This document shows, one piece after another, positions 12,101 to 22,240 of a DNA stretch of 64,000 nt. Where the stretch lies: assembly GCA_029931535.1 (NCBI GenBank), contig JAQPZY010001579.1:1788501-1852500 (forward strand). The letters run 5' to 3'. Under the pieces are notes generated by a model. That model made no database searches and was not told the DNA's origin. It saw nothing but the letters and a program-made list of their open reading frames with translations. The stretch's first letter is position 1; every line of letters starts with the position of its first letter. A program made the position numbers and the translations under genes. This stretch comes from Margaritifera margaritifera. Its lineage: Eukaryota; Mollusca; Bivalvia; Unionida; Margaritiferidae.

Positions 12101-15100
12101 ATATCTTTCCAACTCTTTATTTTCTAAAACAACCAATCTATCCAACCTTTCTTCTTTTTCTTTTTTTTTGTAGGCTGTGAAACAAAGAGTTTAATTTTTT
12201 CTTTGAAGTTTAAATTCGTTTGATAGTAAATTGTAGGCCTCCTCTGTTGTAAGATTTTGTCGGTTTTGGCGAGACTTTCCTCAATAATATTTTTAGACTC
12301 TAGTTGCTGAATATTTTTTGTCTTTCCCCTGCTTAAGTTATTACAAACAAGATCTTTGCATTAAGTGAGTTGAATTCATCTATCTCGCTAGAATGTTTGC
12401 TTTTAACATGTAGAAAAAGATTCCATATATCCCTTGTTGAGTGAGAGCAATAAGGACATTGCTTACGCACCTCAGTTATTTAAAGCGATATAAAAATTGT
12501 TACATGAAAGTCTCTGCGAGGCACTACCTATTTATCACTAAAGTTACTTAGGTAATAACTGAAACTTTATCATAGGTACTAAGTATTTGTAATAGGTAGG
12601 AACCAGCAATTACTTTAGGTAGTCACTTTCGTTAATTTTAGGTAGTCGATTTAAGTTACTAGTTACTTCTGAAGAAATCTTTAACAGTTAAATACATCGC
12701 TAAAAAATGTTTATTGATACATGCATAGTTCTCAAAGATGACGAACCACTGTGTAAAAAAATGGCTTGTAGAGAGTTTTGTGAAGAGAACTTTGCAGAGG
12801 AATTCGAGAAAAGGCAAGATGGATTGATGTGATGTATAACACATATGCAAATAACCAGAATGCTAAATGGGAAAAAAGAGTTAGAATACCAAAAGATAAA
12901 AGTTGGTAGAATGCAGATGTTGACATCATTAAATGCAATTTAATATTAATTCAAAACTTCGTTTTAAAAGAATGTTTGAATCATTTACTAAAACAGCTCA
13001 ACGTGATTAAAAGTTTGTTGACTTCAAATATAATTGAACTGAAACAATGTCCACAGTATAATTTACAAAACTGTTCACAGATGGATGAAAGAGCTAAAGG
13101 TTTGTTGACTCCAGAGGCAAAATCCACTATATAAATAAGATGCTTTTTGTAGATGGACGAAACAGTTCAAAGTTTTCTGTTTTCAAAAGTAACTAAGCTG
13201 AAACAATTTGCGCTATATAAATCAGAAGACTTTTTACAAAGTCAAAAGTTTATTGCCTTGAAATGTAATAGGCAATATAATTTTTGCGAGTTCAAATCTG
13301 AATAAGGAAACGTCATTACCACTTGAAGAAAGAAACAAAAAAACTAGACAAAGACTCGATGAACTCAAACGCAAAATTTTTGAATAACGGCTTGCGGATG
13401 AAGCTGAACGAAAAAGAACGGAACGGTTATATCCTTACAGTGAAGTAACTCACATCGTCTTGGATCCTTACAGCGAAGCAAAGCAGACCGTCTTAGATCC
13501 TTAAAACAAAGAGAACGAAGGCAGAAAAAGAGAAAAGGTAAGAACAGCAGAGTCTATACAAAGTAAATACATCGTATTATGCTTGAAAGGTAAGGATCTT
13601 TTAGGAACAAAACTAGTCGATGCAAATTTTCTGGTGGTAATGATCAAGACGTCTGTGTGTTCTTTGGTAAGATAAATAGTTGTCATGTAACAAAACAATT
13701 GATTCGGTACTAGTTGAACAGGCACAAACAGACAGACAAACAAACAGACAGACAGACAAAGACCACTTGATTCCCTGATGAGGACATTCAACGAAAAGAA
13801 ACAAATAAATTGTTCTTTTCAACAAATTTCAAAGCAATCAGTTAAAAACTTGAAATGAAGTCAGACACAATGTTCGATGATAATCATACACAATTTGAGC
13901 AGAAAGTAACAAGCTGGGTATTCAACAGAATCGAATACCTAATTATGAACATCGATCAATATGAACCTCTCACGGGAAGTTCATTCATCAAATTTCCAGC
14001 CTGGTTTTTTAAAGAAAGCATGGGTTAGGGTAATAAATATCCATATAAAATTCTATTTTTCATGCGTTTTATTCAATTTAGATTAGGCCGTATCAAATCC
14101 TCCAAAACATCTAAATATAATTTAGATACAGATGATAACGTCAGATGTTCTGTAAAATTTGAGGATAATGACAGTTTTATGACGAATTTGGTGTACTCGT
14201 TGATGTGTACGAGACAGTGTAAGGTTAAATAAATTAGGCCGGTGAGGGTAATAAAGACTGAATAAGACAAACATGTTGATATGTTAATCATTTTTGACCG
14301 ATAAAGTGACATCTCAAAAACACACTTTCTTGTACGGAGACGACGTGAACTAGCTGGAAGGAACGTACCATTATGCTAGAATGAAGGATCATGTGGAAAT
14401 AATCAAATCGTTCGACCCCAACAGTGCTGAAATGGCAAACGAGTCATTTATCACAAAAATAGAAAAGCCAAAAGAGACAACTAACAAAAGACGACACAAA
14501 AAGCTATGTAAAACAATAGATAGAGAGAAAAGAAAAAGAAAAACAGGCCGATGATTTGTATTGTTTAACATTGTCTTTTCTACAAAAATGTTCAGTAAAT
14601 CATTTGAATACTGTAAATTGTGTGTATAGTATGGGCCCGTTCCATTCTGAATCCTACACAACCTTCGATCTTCGAAAGTATTTACTTGGGCCAGTTACTA
14701 TCTAGCTGAGGATTATTTAATCCCTTTATACCTTACAAAATTTCAAACCAAACCTTGTTCCATCTGCGCAAACTTTTTTTATTTGGAAAAATAAAGTTGT
14801 TAACGGCGAGTGCAATGTTAAAAGAAATGTTATTTATAGTACAAGCACAGCCTAATACACGTCGTAAGGTGCATGGTTGAGACGCGGATCCTCGCGCAGG
14901 TAAAACTGAAAGTCGGTACATTTATACTGTATAAAACATGCACAATGAAATCCAAGTCACCTGTGTATATTTCTTTTAAAAATTGCGAGAAAACGGTATG
15001 TGATTATTTTGTCATATTAAAGCGGAATCTTTTCTTCTTTCTTAGTAAAAATATTTTTTACATCGATTTAGGTTAGGAACAAAAATAAGAGCGTTTGTCC

Positions 15101-16423
15101 TTTGCGTGAATAATTTCCTTTTACCTTCCGGATCCTGGATGGGAAAGTCATACTGCTCTAATTCTTGTTGTTCAAAATAGACCTCGGCATCTCTCACTGG
15201 AAGAAGAAAGAGGAAGCAATTACTCTTCTACCTACCAACCAACTCACCTACCTACCTAACTACGTACGCAACTAGCTACCTAAATACGCACGTATCTAGT
15301 CTCGTTCAACCTGATCCCTCGCGTGGCACTGCGAGATCTTTGCCTTACGAGGGTTTCGTAAAGTCCCAAACAAACGGATGAGGCGAGACGAGGCTTATCA
15401 AAATTGGGGTCAAGTTGCTGAGATTAGTCAGCATTCTTAATAAAAATATAGATCACATAAATGCACAATGTTCACATTGTCGTTTATGTTTTGGACCGAC
15501 CAAATAAAATATGCATAGGTAATACATGTTTCCACGTCTACAAGAAAATCTTGTCAGTCTGTGACACCATATCAGTACCTAGAATGGGCACAATTTGCCC
15601 GCTTTGTTCTATTCTATCATCTTTAAAGCACATTAAAAATATATCTTCTTCCATGTCTACCTATCTGTCTACCTGCCATTATACCTATCTATTACATACC
15701 TACTTACCTATCTACAACCTGGCAACCTGTTTACATACTGATTGGTGTCTTCTATGTACTAAGTTTGTTTCTAAAGAAAAACCAAAATGAAATTATTACT
15801 CATCTAGCTGTTTATCCTCTCGAAAATAGGTCAACCAAATCATCCATCACCAATCCATTTACCTATATCCACCTATCCATCTACCTACCTTATACTTACA
15901 TATGTTTATGACCTCTGACCACCGAAATAAAACTTTCGTCGAAAGCTTAAACAATATTTTCAATGACCATTGACCTTGCTTGATTGGGGGGAGGGGGGTA
16001 CGTTGGGGTTCATGTGTGAAAGGGAAATACTTACTGATTCTAAAGTTCATGTATGATATCTATCCCTCCCAGTATTTTGCATTCATGCACATTAGGGAAA
16101 AATTAACTAAAACATTACCCATTGTTAACGCCGCCGCTTCCGTCGAAATTAGTGATACTAACGCCTCGTCGATGCTTAAAGAAGGTAAGGAAAAAAACGG
16201 AATGTCAAATATTCCTTGCTACATTAGGTTTTCCGATCAAAAATAGAAGCAGTTACCTTCAGTCACCTACATCTACCTAAAGATACTGTTTTGTGTTCGA
16301 CATTTTACAGGCAGATTAATGGATGAAAGTATTGTATATGGAAACCGGGATACAATAATCAAAGATTAGGAAATGAAAAGGTCACAAGATCTGGAGTGTT
16401 TAAGTGTGCCTGTGTGTATGTAC

Positions 16424-16496
<73 letters not shown>

Positions 16497-16644
16497 CCCA
16501 CATTTCTGAGGACAAGAGTGTGTATGCATGTGTAGAGTTTAACGGCACATCAGGACAATCCTGGCTATATAGTGCCGAGTAAGTTTAGGCATCACAAAAA
16601 TGTCACAAGATCTGGAGTGTTTAAGTGTGCCTGTGTGTATGTAC

Positions 16645-16711
<67 letters not shown>

Positions 16712-16859
16712 CCCACATTTCTGAGGACAAGAGTGTGTATGCATGTGTAGAGTTTAACGGCACATCAGGACAATCCTGGCTATATAGTGCCGAGTAAGTT
16801 TAGGCATCACAAAAATGTCACAAGATCTGGAGTGTTTAAGTGTGCCTGTGTGTATGTAC

Positions 16860-16944
<85 letters not shown>

Positions 16945-17551
16945 TTCCCACATTTCTGAGGACAAGAGTGTGTATGCATGTGTAGAGTTTAACGGCACAT
17001 CAGGACAATCCTGGCTATATAGTGCCGAGTAAGTTTAGGCATCACAAAAATGTCACATCAAACAACGAAGATAAAGGCTAAACGGTAAAATCCTTAAAAT
17101 ACAATGTCGCTTGTTCACAAACCTAACTCTTTTTAGAAAACGTCCCTCCCCCTCCCCCAACCGCAGTATTACTTTCAAAATAGTACAAATCACTAATTAT
17201 GGTGTTTATGATAACTGAGACATATACAGTAGATGGTTCCACGTTTTATTCTATAAAAAGATGCCGAAAACGATGGTGACGAGACAAAAATAAAAACAAA
17301 CCAAAAATGACAACAATGATAACATCAAAACAAACAAAATTCTGTCACATCATCTGACTGTGATTCACACTGTATTTTTATATATAGTATACAAATATAA
17401 GGAAACCATGCACACTGTTATTGTTTTATAACGAGTTGATGTATAGGAAAAGTTAAAAGAACTAGGTTTTATGTATCGAGTATACTTGTTAGCGCTTCGC
17501 ATTTATGAATTTAATAGATAAATAGAATAAAACTCGCCCCATGTTAAGTCG

Positions 17552-17606
<55 letters not shown>

Positions 17607-18108
17607 TCACAAACCCCTCCGACCCCGAAACACCGGAAATAATTCACATCGTCGCTCCTCATTAACGGAACTCACGAACATCTGACCTTAATACTTGTTT
17701 TCCCCGCCCCCCCCCCCCCCGCCCAATTATTGGGCAACAGGAATGCTCACCCACAGTCCTGCGGCAGTCGTGTAGCACGTCCAACCGTTCCATCTGGTAC
17801 AAGTAGTCCCATAGCTTCCCAAGAGTGGCGTTTTGTGGATCCTTACTTGTCCATGCATCTAATAGCTCTGTAGTAGGGCTCGACTTTCGCATAAAGTTGC
17901 GTATATCCAGGTAGCTAAATCCTATCAACTCCGCCAAACCATTGTAGTTATTCACAATATCCAGGTTATCACTGACTAGGGTCAGAACCCCATCTGGGTC
18001 CAGATATTGGGCCAGTTTGGACCTAGCAGTGATCCTTAAGGCCCGCAGTGGGAATTCCCTATATTTTTCAGGTAGGGCGAAATCGGTTCGCGCCAAGCCA
18101 GTCGCCAT
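4994..18108 (-). CDS. MYD88: MyD88-type TLR/IL-1R adaptor gene, 3'-incomplete (four exons visible)
   Basis: MyD88 is the cytoplasmic adaptor that links Toll-like and IL-1 receptors, through its C-terminal TIR domain, to IRAK kinases, through its N-terminal death domain, leading to NF-kB activation. Four minus-strand exons join in one frame: 17751-18108, 15125-15196, 6202-6267 and 4994-5183, giving 228 complete codons plus two bases. Residues about 15-115 read as a death domain (GLAELIGFSYLDIRNF, then PTTELLDAW). Residues 120-165 are an acidic linker. The TIR domain starts near residue 170 with box 1 (YDAFVSY) and box 2 (GRDDIPG, residues 209-215). Every junction has AG and GT and phases agree. 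The third TIR segment (box 3, FW) was not found between 1 and 4993, so the gene probably runs off the left edge; vertebrate MyD88 is about 296 residues. Introns are about 2.6, 8.9 and 1.0 kb. An additional phase-1/phase-1 exon in intron 2 cannot be excluded. Confidence 0.88.
5184..6201 (-). other. MyD88 intron 3 with 42-bp minisatellite (5772-6069)
   Basis: This intron of 1018 bp contains about seven copies of a 42-bp unit (AAAGCGTATTGAGGCATAAA then CATTTCACATATGGATACCAAT), one copy internally rearranged near 5970. It also has short TG (6147-6171) and GA (6174-6193) tracts next to the exon 3 donor. The long minus-strand open frame across 5770-6087 is an artefact of a repeat unit divisible by three. 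Confidence 0.85.
6202..6267 (-). CDS. MYD88: MyD88 exon 3: acidic intermediate linker
   Basis: This is a 66-bp exon with acceptor TTTTAG|TG and a perfect consensus donor GACGACA|GTAAGT. It enters and leaves in phase 1. It encodes a hydrophilic stretch ending EGAALDD, just upstream of the TIR domain; vertebrate MyD88 has a comparable ...TTLDD segment at the same place. A GA microsatellite and a TG microsatellite lie only a few bases inside the downstream intron (6147-6193). Confidence 0.78.
6268..9370. other. MyD88 intron 2, proximal part: AT-rich, nothing recognised
   Basis: No splice-flanked coding stretch, tandem array or transposon motif was recognised here. The open frames present are short and of low-complexity composition. 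Confidence 0.5.
9371..9655. repeat. ~100-bp tandem repeat, 2.8 diverged copies
   Basis: Copies start near 9371, 9473 and 9571. Shared blocks are TTTTTAAAGC(G/A)AYAT, ATTAAGCCT...TAACAAT, and ATATTTATAATGTTGTCTC. Confidence 0.75.
10061..10383. repeat. 35-bp minisatellite, about 9 copies
   Basis: The unit is GAAAACCAATTGGAACAAAA followed by CGTTTAACAATGGAT. The copies are nearly identical, with one variant (CACTGAAA) near 10160. MyD88 intron 2. Confidence 0.95.
10384..12180. other. MyD88 intron 2, middle part: no gene seen
   Basis: A short low-complexity (CTA/ACA)-rich stretch lies at 10835-10935 and a C-rich stretch at 10978-11010. The 138-codon open frame over 10819-11235 is threonine-rich low complexity and not convincing. 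Confidence 0.45.
12180..12490 (-). pseudogene. C2H2 zinc-finger-containing coding relic
   Basis: Minus-strand reading from 12475 gives EVRKQCPYCSHSTRDIWNLF then LHVKSKH. This is a classical C-x2-C-x12-H-x4-H zinc finger, followed by a charged stretch to an in-frame TAA. A second frame further on reads IIEESLAKTDKILQQRR and KIKLFVSQP, suggesting the remainder after a frameshift. The stops and frameshift argue for a dead fragment inside MyD88 intron 2, possibly from a transposon. The family is not identified. Confidence 0.4.
13318..14560 (+). mobile_element. decayed Polinton/Maverick-like coding relic (PolB-associated region)
   Basis: Plus-strand frames contain coding-like pieces interrupted by stops and shifts. 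One is a charged segment at 13318-13504 (RNKKTRQRLDELKRKIFE; LADEAERKRTERLYPYSEV). Another, at about 13870-14020, reads FEQKVTSWVFNRIEYLIMNI then DQYEPLTGSSFIKFP. The pattern of a W, an I-x2-L, then Y-x-PL-x-GSS(Y/F)I-x-(L/F)P is one I know from the region upstream of the type-B DNA polymerase core in Polinton-like elements and related proteins of cnidarians and molluscs. A later charged piece (14380-14520) includes SFITKIEKPKETTNKRRHKK. No intact gene remains. It sits inside MyD88 intron 2. The assignment rests on one motif and is tentative. Confidence 0.4.
14561..15124. other. MyD88 intron 2, distal part: no gene seen
   Basis: This is AT-rich sequence between the Polinton-like relic and exon 2. 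Nothing recognised. Confidence 0.45.
15125..15196 (-). CDS. MYD88: MyD88 exon 2: end of death domain and linker
   Basis: This is a 72-bp exon between a strong polypyrimidine acceptor (cttcttccag) and the donor GGAAG|GTAAAAGG. It enters and leaves in phase 1, so it joins exon 1 and exon 3 without breaking frame. It encodes V-RDAEVYFEQQELEQYDF-PIQDPE. This matches the position and glutamine/glutamate-rich character of the vertebrate MyD88 segment that follows the death domain (helix 6 and the intermediate domain). It is too short to be recognised alone; frame, splice sites and context carry the call. Confidence 0.8.
15197..16372. other. MyD88 intron 1, part: CTAC/TACC-rich simple sequence
   Basis: Imperfect (CTAC)n-type stretches occur at about 15228-15300, 15655-15720 and 15855-15900. 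A G-run lies at 15985-16000. No convincing exon was found; a plus-strand stretch at 16125-16173 ending in AAG|GTAAGG looks donor-like but has no supporting context. Confidence 0.5.
16373..17056. repeat. three tandem ~215-235-bp units, each with a long GA tract
   Basis: Each unit reads GTCACAAGATCTGGAGTGTT, TGTGCCTGTGTGTATGTACATT, (GA)n of about 60-80 bp, then GATTCCCACATTTCTGAGGACA, and ends AACGGCACATCAGGACAATC and CTGGCTATATAGTGCCGAG. Units start near 16376, 16597 and 16812; a fourth start is cut off at about 17048. Apart from GA-tract length the copies are essentially identical, so the triplication is recent (or an assembly effect). MyD88 intron 1. Confidence 0.93.
17057..17750. other. MyD88 intron 1, 5' part; (CA)n at 17553-17606, poly-C at 17708-17720
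   Basis: A (CA)n microsatellite of about 54 bp and a C-run lie close to the exon 1 donor. Nothing else recognised. Confidence 0.6.
17751..18108 (-). CDS. MYD88: MyD88 exon 1: start codon and death domain
   Basis: This exon encodes residues 1-119 and the first base of codon 120. The ATG at 18106-18108 has a good context (A at -3, G at +4) and an in-frame TAA 18 bases upstream, which fixes the start. The death domain shows the usual helical pattern, with GLAELIGFSYLDIRNF, DAWTSKDPQNATLGKLWDYL and RLDVLHDC aligning by eye with the vertebrate MyD88 sequence. The donor reads ACTGTGG|GTGAGC with GT at 17750-17749. Open reading continues past the donor into a poly-C/glycine-rich stretch, which I take to be intron. 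The exon is clearly richer in GC than its surroundings. Confidence that this is a MyD88-like death domain is high; another death-domain adaptor is less likely given the downstream TIR exon. Confidence 0.9.
18050..18059. promoter_or_regulatory. palindromic kB-type site inside MyD88 exon 1
   Basis: The sequence GGGAATTCCC is a perfect palindrome matching the Rel/NF-kB consensus. It lies about 50 bp inside the coding region and encodes part of the residues REFPL. It may be coincidental coding sequence. Confidence 0.3.
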
Positions 18109-19585
18109 GTTTAGAGACCTACATTAAAATTTCAGCAAGCCGTAATTTTAACTTGGTTAGGTAACAAACAATTGGACTCGGTTGAAGATCTATTACTTTC
18201 GACAGTCACACCGAAACTAAAACTTCCTGATCGATTGTGTTTGCACAGTGGACAAGACTGTACTCAAGAATGCGTTGACTTAAGTGCTATCTAGTGAGTG
18301 GTCTGGCCCAGTCTGGCAAAATGTATATTAAATCCTCGTAATGTCAATGTAGCGGGCAGTGGATCATATTACTGCGAAAATTTAATCTAATATTTTTAAT
18401 TTATTAACTTTTTCCTTTATAAATTAAAGTTTAAAGAAAGAGGATATACGGTGTCTGTATCAATGATGAGATTAAATCAGTTGTCCTTGCCAGTCATCGG
18501 TATACTTCTGGGTCATTATTTATTCGAAGTAATTGGAAACCTTGGTCCCAATCGTTAGTGCATTAATCAATTTAAGATCTTACAAATCGAATCAAGTTGT
18601 ATACATACTGCGTCACAACATTACGATATACAACAGATTCCAAAAAAGAAACAGTAGACAGCTGTGTATTATGTCACGAAGTGATTGAGAAGCAGACGAT
18701 AATTTATATAAAATTGGTAGGGAAATTACGTATTGTACTCCAACAATTATGCTAATTAAAACAACTCTCATTTAAAAAAAAACTTCTGCCGTCAATGAGA
18801 TCTTTTGTGAGACATTAATTTGTAATTTTGTTGTTTGTAAGTTTTGAACTTTTCGTCGGTGTAGTTTTATGGTTGCTTTTTTCGCCATTTTAATTCAACA
18901 CTAATTCCTTCTTTATACAAAATACACGATATGTTATCAGCAATAAATTGATAAAATAAACACCCCTATTTATTATGTTCTTTATTGGTGCGGAGAAAAC
19001 AATAGAAAAATAATGTACATGTTTAACATCCTCTCTAAATAATTGAGATTCATGAATTGTAAGCTTCGTAACTCAAATAAGAAACTAGTCATTTCACATA
19101 TTATAGATCAACATCTCTTTAATAAATATAAAAAACCTTACCTTTGAAAACACGTTTAAAACTATGATATTGTTATGTGTTTTGTGGACAGTAGATAAAA
19201 CCTGGTGGATACAAAGGCATTCTCTTCTCTGTGTACAATGCCAGGTAGGCCATTTTTCGCTGTATAACTTTAACTTCAGCGGTAGATGTATTAAGACCTT
19301 TACCCTGCCTCTGAGGAAGTTTTGAGAAAACTCAAGTGGACATAGTATGAATTTGTAACGGCATGTTAAGCTATACCGTGCATGCTTCTTTACTGAGAAG
19401 AATGTATTGATAAAGGTTTAACATTTTTTAAGTATCTAGGATATACCTAAAGCAGTTTATTTACCCCCACACCTCTTCGGCTGACATTTAAAAGGGAAAA
19501 AAAGTAAAAAGGAAAAGAAACACGGAATGAAGAAACAAAGAAAGAAAAATGCAAAAATCATTCCGTTGTTATCTCCAGCAACGTA
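18109..19585. other. putative MyD88 5' UTR and promoter region; otherwise no gene
   Basis: This lies upstream of the MyD88 start on the minus strand. No clear TATA box or CpG-rich block was seen. The rest is AT-rich with nothing recognised. Confidence 0.4.
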
Positions 19586-19760
19586 AACTACCAACATCAA
19601 CAACTTCTACAACTACTATTACAGTAACTACCAACATCAACAACTTCTACAACTACTATTACAGTAACTACCCTACCTAAAACTGCTGATGCTGCTTCGG
19701 TAGGTACTACCATAACAACAACTAGTGCTGCTGTTACTACAACTACTACTATATATGATC

Positions 19761-19823
<63 letters not shown>

Positions 19824-19873
19824 CAACAACAACAAATTCAATAATACACTTTTTCTATTTATCTTCTTCTGCA

Positions 19874-19925
<52 letters not shown>
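19586..19925. repeat. 40-bp duplication followed by (AAT)n and (ATT)n tracts
   Basis: Two exact copies of a 40-bp unit (AACTACCAACATCAACAACT...) occupy 19586-19665. (AAT)n at about 19766-19820 grades into (AAC)n. (ATT)n lies at about 19875-19925; the two trinucleotide tracts are mutually complementary and could fold back. Confidence 0.9.
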
Positions 19926-20032
19926 TTCTTGCTTTCAAGTCTTGGAAAGAAGGAGTTAGACACACACAAGAGAGAGAGAGACAGAGACAGAGAGAGAAAG
20001 AGAGAGAGGGAGAGACAGAGAGCAATCAAAAT

Positions 20033-20862
20033 GGACATATCGGGCAGGAAATGTGAGAGATGTTATTAGACGAAGACAATTGCGTCCATCATCAAAATTA
20101 ATGTACTAAATATGATCCGCTTCCACTAAAGTTGCTATGTGTATGAAGAAAAAAATCATGTTTTGTCACAATAACTCCTTATCTTTAAGTGTTGTTTAAT
20201 ATGTATTCAAGAGTTATTTAACGTTCAATTATTTCCTTACATGTTTCGTTACACTTGCACAATACCTGGAACTTCCTCATCTTTCTGCAATTTGTGATAC
20301 TAGAGCATATAGGTATTCCAAACTCAGCTGTGCACAACGCAATCGAAGCACTCTCGGGCCTTTCCGCAAATGTCGAAAAAAAAAAGTCGGAAGTACTACA
20401 GCAGCCGCCATTGCATATATAGAGGACACTACGTGAGTGCTCATTTGGAATGAAATTTGAGAAACGAGTTGAATAATTTCTATCTTTTGCGAGTTTGGCA
20501 AAACTTAAATAAGCCTTGAGAGCCTTGGGAAAATTGAAATAAGCAGGAAGGTAAGATTGTATTTATTGCATGACGAAAAATGCTGATTTTATTTAACCAA
20601 ACTGCCAAACAATGAAGTGAAATGACTTTTAAATACATTCGGATGCCTCGGTCGTTACGCTATTCCGTTACATGACGTTATAGTGTCATAGTCATTTGTG
20701 ACGTCAAGAGGTGTTATTACACGTGTTACTTATATAAATATTATGAAATGGGTATATTAACGTTTCTGATATACTTTATAAACAGTCCCATTAGTTTAAC
20801 TTTGTTGCTCCGGTCAATATACAGCGGTATTGACCGTAGTTAAGTAAAAATATTCACCGCTT
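20033..20862. repeat. ~800-bp duplicated segment, copy 1
   Basis: Direct repeat of 21477-22240. Shared blocks include GAGATGTTATTAGACGAAGA, TTCGTTACACTTGCACAATA, CTACAGCAGCCGCCATTGCA and ATTGACCGTAGTTA. Copy 1 has extra blocks of about 30 bp near 20510 and 35 bp near 20665. An impure GA tract (19970-20022) precedes it. Its minus-strand frame 20277-20501 is not conserved in copy 2, so it is probably non-coding. Confidence 0.9.
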
Positions 20863-21150
20863 CCTTAAATGGTAAACACGTGCCAGAATTCGATCAACTA
20901 CTTCTGGCTACTGCTTTATAAAAGTGTCGATAGAAACGTCGAACGCTGAATACGTCATCGATCTAACGCCCAACAATGTATCCCCTTCTATCTTACACCA
21001 GTGCCAGAAAATCGACTGTCTGAGAATTATGATGTTTGATATTGCTTTTTATATTCAATAGATCTAGCTATCGGTATCATCCAACAAAAAATTTAATGAT
21101 CCAAATTAAATAAAGAAACTCTGAATACAGTACATCCAAAGACTTGAAGG

Positions 21151-21326
21151 GTCCCTGGGTGGCCGAGTGGTCTAAGGCGCTTGCCTTTACAGATCACTGA
21201 CATCTCACCTCTATCAGCGTGGGTTCGAGTTTGGGATCAGCCAACGTGGATATTATACTGGCCGACATGTATATATCGTGTGCTGAAAAATGACGTTAAA
21301 CCCACAAACCCACAAACCAAAGACTT
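21151..21326 (+). mobile_element. tRNA-Leu-derived SINE, copy 1
   Basis: The head GTCCCTGGGTGGCCGAGTGG, TCTAAGGCGC carries a tRNA-Leu-like A box, and GTGGGTTCGAGT a B box, which together form an internal RNA polymerase III promoter. No anticodon stem or acceptor pairing of a functional tRNA remains. The tail ends in GTGCTGAAAAATG and repeated AAACCCACA. The 10 bases CCAAAGACTT occur at both edges (21136-21145 and 21317-21326), consistent with a target-site duplication, though CCAAA may belong to the tail. It lies between the two copies of the ~800-bp duplication. Confidence 0.8.
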
Positions 21327-21394
21327 AAATTGCAAGGAGAAAGAAAAAATAAATATGATTTATAACAATATTGAAAATAGACTGCTAGTGATTG

Positions 21395-21430
<36 letters not shown>

Positions 21431-21476
21431 AAACTGACCTTTGATACAATATCTCAATAGACAACTTCTCTTTCAT

Positions 21477-22240
21477 GGACATCTCGGGCAGGAGATGCGA
21501 GAGATGTTATTAGACGAAGACAAATGTGTCCATCATAAAAATTAATGTACTAAATACGAGACGTTTCCACTAAAATTGCTTTGTGTATGAAAAAAGCATT
21601 CATGCTTTTTTACCCCAATAACTCGTTACATTTAAGTGGTGTTAAATATGCATTAAAGAGTTATTTAACGTTCAATTATTTCCTTACATGTTTCGTTACA
21701 CTTGCACAATACCTGGAACTTCCTCATGCATTCCGCAATTTGTGATACTAGAGCATATATCTATTCCAAACTCAGTTGTGTACAACGAATCGAAGCACGC
21801 TTGAGCCTTTCCGCAAATGATCGAAAAAAATAATCGGAAGTACTACAGCAGCCGCCATTGCATATAGAGGACCCTACATGAGTGCTCATTTGGAATGAAA
21901 TTTATGAAACGAGTTGAATAATTTCTATCTTTTGCGAGTTTGGCAAAACTTAAATAAGCAGGAATGTAAGATTTCATTTATTGTATGATGAAAAATGCTG
22001 ATTTTATTTAACCAAACCACAGAAAATTTACATGAAATGACTTTGAAATGCATTCGGATGCCTCTGTCGTTATGGCGTCATTTGTGACATCAAGAGGTTT
22101 TAGTACACGTGTTACATATATAAATATCATATAATCAGTATATGAAAAGTTTCTGATCTACTTTATAAACAGTCCCACTAGTTTAACCTTGCTGCTTACC
22201 GATAAATATCCAGCAATATTGACCGTAGTTACGTAATATT
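21477..22240. repeat. ~800-bp duplicated segment, copy 2
   Basis: Diverged direct repeat of 20033-20862, preceded by a purer GA tract (21399-21428), so the GA tract was probably part of the duplicated unit. Small indels and scattered substitutions indicate an old duplication. Confidence 0.9.

Noticed and set aside
16125..16173. Plus-strand exon ending in AAG|GTAAGG
   Set aside because: It lies in MyD88 intron 1 on the opposite strand with no acceptor or homology support.
18190..18220. ISRE-like GAAACTAAAAC upstream of MyD88
   Set aside because: It matches the consensus only partly; such A-rich matches are expected by chance here.
20277..20501. 74-codon minus-strand frame in duplicated segment copy 1
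   Set aside because: The corresponding frame is broken in copy 2, and no domain is visible.
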